A stretch of DNA of 19,416 bases, from the NCBI GenBank assembly GCA_009760855.2, contig WPIO01000611.1, positions 1-19,416 on the forward strand, in the 5' to 3' direction. Every line of letters starts with the position of its first letter. The stretch's first letter is position 1. Position numbers and translations under genes: made by a program. Shown one piece after another: positions 11,131 to 19,138 of the stretch. Source of the stretch: Cristatella mucedo (taxonomy: Eukaryota; Bryozoa; Phylactolaemata; Cristatellidae). The notes under the pieces were generated by a model. The model made no database searches. It saw only the letters and a list, made by a program, of their open reading frames with translations, and had not been told where the DNA came from.

Positions 11131-11195
11131 GTGCGAAATTCTTTACACAAGGTGCAGCACTCTGCTGCCAGCCAGCACACGCTCCGACAGTTTAC
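11131..11195. repeat. Truncated 65-bp satellite unit
   Basis: The unit begins with GTGCGAAATTCTTTACAC and follows the unit consensus to CTCCGACA. It then jumps directly to TTTACGTGCGAAATGC of the next unit, losing 59 bp (roughly unit positions 60-118) with one added or ambiguous G at the junction. TTTACAC and the preceding TATTCGGCG are alleles otherwise found near 7399-7480 and 13061-13145. The truncated unit therefore has divergent-type ancestry although it sits in a homogenised region. Confidence 0.9.
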
Positions 11196-12871
11196 GTGCG
11201 AAATGCTTTAAACAAGGTGCAGCACTCTGCTGCCAGCCAGGGCACGCTCCCGACATGCAGATTTGAAGTTTCTACATATTCCGCGATCTGCTGCGAACTC
11301 GTGCGAAACGTGTTATTTACGTGCGAAATGCTTTAAACAAGGTGCAGCACTCTGCTGCCAGCCAGCACACGCTCCGACATGCAGATTTGAAGTTTCTACA
11401 TATTCCGCGATCTGCTGCGAACTCGTGCGAAACGTGTTATTTACGTGCGAAATGCTTTAAACAAGGTGCAGCACTCTGCTGCCAGCAAGCGCACGCTCCG
11501 ACATGCAGATTTGAAGTTTCTACATATTCCGCGATCTGCTGCAAACTCGTGCGAAACGTGTTATTTACGTGCGAAATGCTTTAAACAAGGTGCAGCACTC
11601 TGCTGCCAGCCAGGGCACGCTCCGACACGCAGATTTGATGTTTCTACATATTCCGCGATCTGCTGCGAACTCGTGCGAAACGTGTTATTTACGTGCGAAA
11701 TGCTTTAAACAAGGTGCAGCACTCTGCTGCCAGCCAGGGCGCGCTCCGACATGCAGATTTGAAGTTTCTACATATTCCGCGATCTGCTGCGAACTGGTGC
11801 GAAACGTGTTATTTACGTGCGAAATGCTTTAAACAAGGTGCAGCACTCTGCTGCCAGCCAGCACACGCTCCGACATGCAGATTTGAAGTGTCTACATATT
11901 CCGCGATCTGATGCGAACTCGTGCGAAACGTGTTATTTACGTGCGAAATGCTTTAAACAAGGTGCAGCACTCTGCTGCCAGCCAGCACACGCTCCGACAT
12001 GCAGATTTGAAGTTTCTACATATTCCGCGATCTGCTGCAAACTGGTGCGAAACGTGTTATTTACGTGCGAAATGCTTTAAAACGAGGTGCAGCACTCTGC
12101 TGCCAGCCAGGGCGCGCTCCGAAATGCAGATTTGAAGTTTCTACATATTCCGCGATCTGCTGCAAACTCGTGCGAAACGTGTTATTTACGTGCGAAATGC
12201 TTTAAACAAGGTGCAGCACTCTGCTGCCAGCCAGGGCACGCTCCGACATGCAGATTTGAAGTTTCTACATATTCCGCGATCTGCTGCGAACTAGTGCGAA
12301 AAACGTGTTATTTACGTGCGAAATGCTTTAAACAAGGTGCAGCACTCTGCTGCCAGCCAGCACACGCTCCGACATGCAGATTTGATGTTTCTACATATTC
12401 CGCGATCTGCTGCAAACTCGTGCGAAACGTGTTATTTTACGTGCGAAATGCTTTAAACAAGGTGCAGCACTCTGCTGCCAGCCAGCTCACGCTCCGACAT
12501 GCAGATTTGAAGTTTCTACATATTCCGCGATCTGCTGCGAACTCGTGCGAAACGTGTTATTTACGTGCGAAATGCTTTAAACAAGGTGCAGCACTCTGCT
12601 GCCAGCCAGGGCACGCTCCGACATGCAGATTTGAAGTTTCTAGATATTCCGCGATCTGCTGCGAACTCGTGCGAAACGTGTTATTTACGTGCGAAATGCT
12701 TTAAACAAGGTGCAGCACTCTGCTGCCAGCAAGCACACGCTCCGACATGCAGATTTGAAGTTTCTACATATTCCGCGATCTGCTGCAAACTGGTGCGAAA
12801 CGTGTTATTTACGTGCGAAATGCTTTAAACAAGGTGCAGCACTCTGCTGCCAGCCAGCGCACGCTCCGACA

Positions 12872-13252
12872 TGCAGATTTGACGTTTCTACATATTCCGC
12901 CATCTGCTGCGAACTGGTGGGAAACGTGTTATTTAAATGCGAAATGCTTTAAACAAGGTGCAGCACTCTGCTGCCAGCCCGGGCACGCTCCGACACGCAG
13001 ATTTGATGTTTCTACATGTTTCGCGATCTACTGCGAACTCGTGCGAAACGTGTTATTTACGTGCAAAATGCTTTACACAAGGTGCAGCACTCTGCTGCCA
13101 GCAAGGGCACGCTCCGACATGCAGATTTGAACTTACTAGATATTCGGCGATCTGCTGCGAACTCGTGCGAAACGTGTTATTTACGTGCGAAATGATTTAA
13201 ACGAGGTGCAGCACTCTGCTGCCAGCCAGCACACGCTCGGACATGCAGATTA
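12872..13252. repeat. Three-unit block, copy 2 (partner 7210-7590)
   Basis: This is the near-identical partner of 7210-7590. Here it is followed directly by the two-unit block whose other copy sits at 6282-6540. In the 6.2-7.6 kb region the two blocks lie in the opposite order, with a third block between them. Confidence 0.9.
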
Positions 13253-13443
13253 GAAGTTTCTACATATTCCGTGATCTGCTGCGAACTCATGCGAAACGTG
13301 TTATTTGCGTGCGAAATGCTTTAAACATGGTGCAGCACTCTGCTGCCAGCAAGCACAAGCTCCGACATGCAGATTTTAAGTTTCTACATATACGGCCATC
13401 TGCTGCAAACTGCATTCGAAATGTGTTATTTACGTGCGAAATG
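13185..13443. repeat. Two-unit divergent block, copy 2 (partner 6282-6540)
   Basis: Shares ATTAGAAG, TTATTTGCGTGCG, the CAAGCTCC site and the one-base gain at ATTCGAAA with 6282-6540. A partial third relative of its first unit lies at 14178-14301 (GAAATGATTTAAAC, CTCGGACATGCAGATTAG). Confidence 0.87.
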
Positions 13444-15045
13444 CTTTAAACAAGGTGCAGCACTCTGCTGTGAGCCAGGGCACGCTCCGCCACGCAGATT
13501 TGATGTTTCTACATATTCCGCCATCTGCTGCGAACTGGTGGGAAACGTGTTATTTAAATGCGAAATGCTTTAAACAAGGTGCAGCACTCTGCTTCCAGCC
13601 CGGGTGCGCTCCGACAAGCAGATTTGATGTTTCTACATATTCCGCGATCTGCTGCGAACTCGTGCGAAACGTGTTATTTACGTGCGAAATGCTTTAAACA
13701 TGGTGCTGCACTCTGCTGCCAGCCAGGGTGCGCTCCCACACGAAGAATTGATGTTTCTACATATTCAGCGATCTGCTGCGAACTCGTGCGAAACGTGTTA
13801 TTTACGTGCGAAATGCTTTAAACATAGTACAGCACTCTGCTGCCAGCCAGCACACGCTCGGACATGCAGATTTGAACTTACTAGATATTCCGCGATCTGC
13901 TGCCAACTCGTGCGAAACGTGTTATTTACGTGCAAAATCCTTTAAACAAGGTGCAGCACTCTGCTGCCAGCAAGCGCACGCTCCGACATGCAGATTTGAA
14001 GTTTCTACATATTCCGCGATCTGCTTCAAACTGGTGGGAAACGTGTTATTTACGTGCGAAATGCTTTAAACAAGGTGCAGCACTCTGCTGCCAGCCAGGG
14101 CACGCTCCGACACGCAGATTTGATGTTTCAACATGTTTCGCGATCTACTGCGAACTCGTGCGAAACGCGTTATTTACGTGCGAAATGATTTAAACAAGGT
14201 GCAGCACTCTGCTGCCAGCCAGCACACGCTCGGACATGCAGATTAGAAGTTCCTACATATTCAGCGATCTGCTGCGAACTCGTGCGAAACGTGTTATTTA
14301 AGTGCGAAATGCTTTAAACAAGGTGCAGCACTCTGCTGCCAGCAAGGGCAGTCTCCGACACGCAGATTTGATGTTTCTACATATTCCGCGATCTGCTGCA
14401 AACTGGTGGGAAACGTGTTATTTACGTGCGAAATGCTTTAAACATGGTGCAGCACTCTGCTGCCAGCCAGCCCAAGCTCTGACATGCAGATTTGATGTTT
14501 CTACATATTCCGCGATCTGCTGCGAACTGGTGCGAAACGTGTTATTTACGTGCGATATGCTTTAAACAAGGTGCAGCACTTTGCTGCCAGCCAGGGCGCG
14601 CTCCGATATGCAGATTTGACCTTTCTAGATATTCCGCGATCTGCTGGGAACTCGTGCGAAACGTGTTATTTACGTGCGAAATGCTTTACACAAGGTGCAG
14701 CACTCTGCTGCTAGCAAGGGCACGCTCCGACATGCAGATTTGAAGTTTCTACATATTCCGCGATCTGCCGCGAACTCGTGCGAAACGTGTTATTTACGTG
14801 CGAAATGCTTTAAACAAGGTGCAGCACTCTGCTGCCAGCAAGCACACGCTCCGACATGCAGATTTGAAGTTTCTACATATTCCGCGATCTGCTGCGAACT
14901 CGTGCGAAACGTGTTATTTACGTGCGAAATGCTTTAAACAAGGTGCAGCACTCTGCTGCGAGCAAGCACACGCTCCGACATGCAGATTTGAAGTTTCTAC
15001 ATATTCCGCGATCTGCCGCGAACTGGTGCGAAACGTGTTATTTAC
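13444..15045. repeat. Divergent satellite units, no indels
   Basis: About 13 units with many substitutions but an exact 124-bp phase. Markers include a second CCGCCATCTG / GGTGGGAAAC / TTTAAATGCG combination at about 13520-13560, CCCGGGTGCG with ACAAGCAG at about 13600 (also at about 17195), AAACATAGTACAGC at 13820, a unit at 14550 resembling the one at 6531 (GACCTTTCTAGATATT, GCTGGGAAC), and GCTGCTAGCAAGGG at about 14710 (also at about 2187). No gene is seen. Confidence 0.87.
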
Positions 15046-15789
15046 GTGCGAAATGCTTTAAACAAGGTGCAGCACTCTGCTGCCAGCCAGGGCAGGCTCC
15101 GACATGCAGATTTGATGTTTCTACATATTCCGCGATCTGCTACGAACTCGTGCGAAATGTGTTATTCGAGTGCGAAATGCTCAAAACAAGGCTCAGCACT
15201 CTGCTGCCAGCCAGTGCACGCTCCGATATGTAGATTCGAAGTTTCTACATATTCCGCGATCTGCTGCGAACTCGTGCGAAACGTGTTATTTATTTGCGAA
15301 ATGCTTTAAACAAGGTGCAGCACTCTGCTGCCAGCAAGCACACGCTCCGACATGCAGATTTGAACTTTCTAGATATTCTGCGATCTGCCGCAAACTGGTG
15401 CGAAACGTGTTATTTACGTGCGAAATGCTTTAAACAAGGTGCAGCACTCTGCCGCCACCCAGGGCAGGCTCCGACATGCAGATTTGATGTTTCTACATAT
15501 TCCGCGATCTGCTACGAACTCGTGCGAAATGTGTTATTCGAGTGCGAAATGCTCAAAACAAGGCTCAGCACTCTGCTGCCAGCCAGTGCACGCTCCGATA
15601 TGTAGATTCGAAGTTTCTACATATTCCGCGATCTGCTGTGAACTCGTGCGAAACGTGTTATTTACGTGCGAAATGCTTTAAACAAGGTGCAGCACTCTGC
15701 TGCCAGCAAGCCCACGCTCCGACATGCAGATTTGAAGTTTCTAGATATTCCGCGATCTGCTGCGAACTCGTGCGAAATGTTTTATTCGA
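15046..15789. repeat. Divergent six-unit block, copy 2 (partner 1902-2645)
   Basis: Second copy of the A-B-C, A-B-C' block, 13144 bp from copy 1. The first A unit here has GCTGCCAGCC where the other three A units have GCCGCCACCC. The unit at 15294 is preceded by TTATTTATTTGCG, a junction found elsewhere only before 19263. Confidence 0.9.
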
Positions 15790-16037
15790 GTACGAAATAT
15801 TCGATACAAGGTGCAGCACTCTGCTGCCAGCCAGCTCACGCTCCAAAATGTAGATTTGAAGTTTCTACATATTCCGCGATTTGTTGCGAACTCGTACGAA
15901 ACGGGTTATTTACATGCCAAATGCTATAAACAAGGTGCAGCACTCTGCTGCCAGCAAGTGCACGATCCGACATGCAGATTTGAAGTTTCTTGATATTCCG
16001 CGATCTGCTGCGAACTCGTGCGAAACGTGTTATTTAC
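15790..16037. repeat. Two highly divergent units
   Basis: The unit at 15790 has GTACGAAATATTCGATACAAGG and CTCCAAAATGTAG, then GATTTGTTGCG, CTCGTACGAAACGGGTT and ACATGCC. The unit at 15914 has CTATAAAC, CACGATCC and TTTCTTGATATT, shared with the unit at 5662. The stretch GATTTGTTGCG to CTATAAAC reappears at the extreme right of the window, from about 19351 to 19402. Confidence 0.87.
15890..15906 (+). other. CENP-B-box-like motif, 8 of 9 core bases
   Basis: Matches the nTTCGnnnnAnnCGGGn core except at the first T (CTCG). The CGGG half is complete. Lies in one of the most divergent units. Confidence 0.35.
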
Positions 16038-19000
16038 GTGCGAAATGCTTTAAACAAGGTGCAGCACTCTGCTGCCAGCCAGGGCACGCTCCGACATGCA
16101 GATTTGAAGTTTCTACATATTCCGCGATCTGCTGCGAACTCGTGCGAAACGTGTTATTTACGTGCGAAATGCTTTAAACAAGGTGCAGCACTCTGCTGCC
16201 AGCAAGCACACGCTCCGACATGCAGATTTGAAGTTTCTACATATTCCGCGATCTGCTGCAAACTGGTGCGAAACGTGTTATTTACGTGCGAAATGCTTTA
16301 AACAAGGTGCAGCACTCTGCTGCCAGCCAGGGCACGCTCCGACACGCAGATTTGATGTTTGTACATATTCCGCGATCTGCTGCGAACTCGTGCGAAACGT
16401 GTTATTTACGTGCGAAATGCTTTAAACAAGGTGCAGCACTCTGCTGCCAGCCAGCACACGCTCGACATGCAGATTTGAAGTTTCTACATATTCCGCGATC
16501 TGCTGCGAACTCGTGCGAAACGTGTTATTTACGTGCGAAATGCTTTAAACAAGGTGCAGCACTCTGCTGGGAGCAAGGGCACGCTCCGAAATGCAGATTT
16601 GAAGTTTCTACATATTCCGCGATCTGCTGCAAACTCGTGCGAAACGTGTTATTTACGTGCGAAATGCTTTAAACAAGGTGCAGCACTCTGCTGCGAGCAA
16701 GCACGCGCTCCGACATGCAGATTTGAAGTTTCTACATATTCCGCGATCTGCTGCGAACTGGTGCGAAACGTGTTATTTACGTGCGAAATGCTTTAAACAA
16801 GGTGCAGCACTCTGCTGCCAGCCAGGGCACGCTCCGACACGCAGATTTGATGTTTCTACATATTCCGCGATCTGCTGCGAACTCGTGCGAAACGTGTTAT
16901 TTACGTGCGAAATGCTTTAAACAAGGTGCAGCACTCTGCTGCCAGCCAGGGCACGCTCCGACATGCAGATTTGAAGTTTCTACATATTCCGCGATCTGCT
17001 GCAAACTCGTGCGAAACGTGTTATTTACGTGCGAAATGCTTTAAACAAGGTGCAGCACTCTGCTGCCAGCCAGGGCACACGCTCCGACATGCAGATTTGA
17101 TGTTTCTACATATTCCGCGATCTGCTGCGAACTGGTGCGAAACGTGTTATTTACGTGCGAAATGCTTTAAACAAGGTGCAGCACTCTGCTGCCAGCCCGG
17201 GTGCGCTCCGACAAGCAGATTTGATGTTTCTACATATTCCGCGATCTGCTGCGAACTCGTGCGAAACGTGTTATTTACGTGCGAAATGCTTTAAAAATGG
17301 TGCAGCACTCTGCTGCCAGCCAGGGCACGCTCCGACATGCAGATTTGAAGTTTCTACATATTCCGCGATCTGCTGGGAACTAGTGCGAAACGTTTTATTT
17401 ACGTGCGAAATGCTTTAAACAAGGTGCAGCACTCTGCTGCCAGCAAGCTCACGCTCCGACATGCAGATTTGAAGTTTTGACATATTCCGCGATCTGCTGC
17501 GAACTCGTGCGAAACGTGTTATTTACGTGCGAAATGCTTTAAACAAGGTGCAGCACTCTGCTGCCAGCCAGGGCACGCTCCGACATGCAGATTTGAAGTT
17601 TCTACATATTCCGCGATCTGCTGCGAACTCGTGCGAAACGTGTTATTTACGTGCGAAATGCTTTAAACAAGGTGCAGCACTCTGCTGCCAGCCAGGGCAC
17701 GCTCCGACATGCAGATTTGAAGTTTCTACATATTCCGCGATCTGCTGGGAACTAGTGCGAAACGTGTTATTTACGTGCGAAATGCTTTAAACAAGGTGCA
17801 GCACTCTGCTGCCAGCCAGGGCACGCTCCGACACGCAGATTTGAAGTTTCTACATATTCCGCGATCTGCTGCGAACTCGTGCGAAACGTGTTATTTACGT
17901 GCGAAATGCTTTAAACAAGGTGCAGCACTCTGCTGCCAGCCAGGGCACGCTCCGACATGCAGATTTGAAGTTTCTACATATTCCGCGATCTGCTGCGAAC
18001 TCGTGCGAAACGTGTTATTTACGTGCGAAATGCTTTAAACAAGGTGCAGCACTCTGCTGCCAGCCAGGGCACGCTCCGACATGCAGATTTGAAGTTTCTA
18101 CATATTCCGCGATCTGCTGCGAACTCGTGCGAAACGTGTTATTTACGTGCGAAATGCTTTAAACAAGGTGCAGCACTCTGCTGCCAGCCAGGGCACGCTC
18201 CGACATGCAGATTTGAAGTTTCTACATATTCCGCGATCTGCTGCGAACTGGTGCGAAACGTGTTATTTACGTGCGAAATGCTTTTAAACAAGGTGCAGCA
18301 CTCTGCTGCCAGCCAGGCACGCTCCGACATGCAGATTTGAAGTTTCTACATATTCCGCGATCTGCTGCGAACTCGTGCGAAACGTGTTATTTACGTGCGA
18401 AATGCTTTAAACAAGGTGCAGCACTCTGCTGCCAGCCAGGGCACGCTCCGACATGCAGATTTGAAGTTTCTACATATTCCGCGATCTGCTGCGAACTCGT
18501 GCGAAACGTGTTATTTACGTGCGAAATGCTTTAAACAAGGTGCAGCACTCTGCTGCCAGCCAGGGCACGCTCCGACATGCAGATTTGAAGTTTCTACATA
18601 TTCCGCGATCTGCTGCGAACTCGTGCAAAACGTGTTATTTACGTGCGAAATGCTTTAAACAAGATACAGCACTCTGCTGCCAGCCAGCACACGCTCCGAC
18701 ATGCAGATTTGAAGTTTCTACATATTCCGCGATCTGCTGCAAACTGGTGCGAAACGTGTTATTTACGTGCGAAATGCTTTAAACAAGGTGCAGCACTCTG
18801 CTGCCAGCCAGGGCACGCTCCGACACGCAGATTTGAAGTTTCTACATATTCCGCGATCTGCTGCGAACTAGTGCGAAACGTGTTATTTACGTGCGAAATG
18901 CTTTAAACAAGGTGCAGCACTCTGCTGCCAGCCAGCTCACGCTCCGACATGCAGATTTGAAGTTTCTACATATTCCGCGATCTGCTTCGAACTTGTGCGA

Positions 19001-19138
19001 AACGTGTTATTTACGTGCGAAATGCTTTAAACAAGGTGCAGCACTCTGCTGCCAGCCAGGGCAGGCTCCGACACGCAGATTTGATGTTTCTACATATTCC
19101 GCGATCTGCTGCGAACTCGTGCGAAACGTGTTATTTAC
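16038..19138. repeat. Homogenised satellite region with consensus-identical units
   Basis: About 25 units, of which those at 16038, 17527, 17899, 18023 and 18395 are identical to one another. Other units differ at one to a few polymorphic sites. Indels are few: -1 near 16462 (CTCGACATG), +2 near 17077 (GGGCACACG), and a compensating +1 and -1 in the unit at 18271. This is the most uniform segment and probably the most recently amplified. No gene is seen. Confidence 0.9.
18023..18146. repeat. Exemplar consensus monomer
   Basis: This unit matches the majority base at every position I checked. The same 124 bases recur at 9632, 10141, 10265, 16038, 17527, 17899 and 18395. Numbering from GTGCGAAATGC, the landmarks are: DraI site 12-17; dyad GCAGCACTCTGCTGC 24-38; hypervariable stretch 43-50; ACATGCAG or ACACGCAG 57-64; site 70-72 with several alleles; GATC 89-92; hexamer TGCGAA at 96-101, 106-111 and 2-7 of the next unit. 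Base counts are about 32 C and 30 G, with 10 CpGs. Confidence 0.95.

Larger units (their letters stand above)
7591..12871. repeat. Homogenised satellite region rich in small indels
   Basis: About 42 units close to consensus, several identical (9632, 10141, 10265). Length changes are frequent. Examples are -1 at about 7639 (GTGTTTTTACG), +1 at about 8315 (GGCAGGGCTCC), -1 at about 8600 (TATTCGCG), +2 at about 9424 (CAGCAGCAGCAC), -1 at about 10842 (CATATCCGCG), -1 at about 11050 (CAAGGCACG), +1 at about 11250 (CTCCCGAC), +1 at about 12080 (TTTAAAACG), +2 at about 12300 (CGAAAAACG) and +1 at about 12437 (TATTTTACG). Many lie in homopolymers, so some may be sequencing errors. No gene is seen. 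Confidence 0.88.

Noticed and set aside
12087-12704. 205-codon open frame, the longest in the window
   Set aside because: Its length comes from three small indels (+1, +2, +1) that happen to keep an open frame. It is satellite throughout, with no independent coding signal. The 191-codon frame at 10761-11336 has the same kind of origin.
1902-15789. Exact 106-unit spacing of the duplicated block as a meaningful period
   Set aside because: The exact multiple of 124 results from indels between the copies summing to zero by chance (including +33 and -59). Other copied blocks have offsets that are not multiples of 124.
17388-17400. Polyadenylation-like AATAAA on the minus strand (GTTTTATTTAC), also near 15780
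   Set aside because: It is created by single-base variants in isolated units, with no gene upstream.
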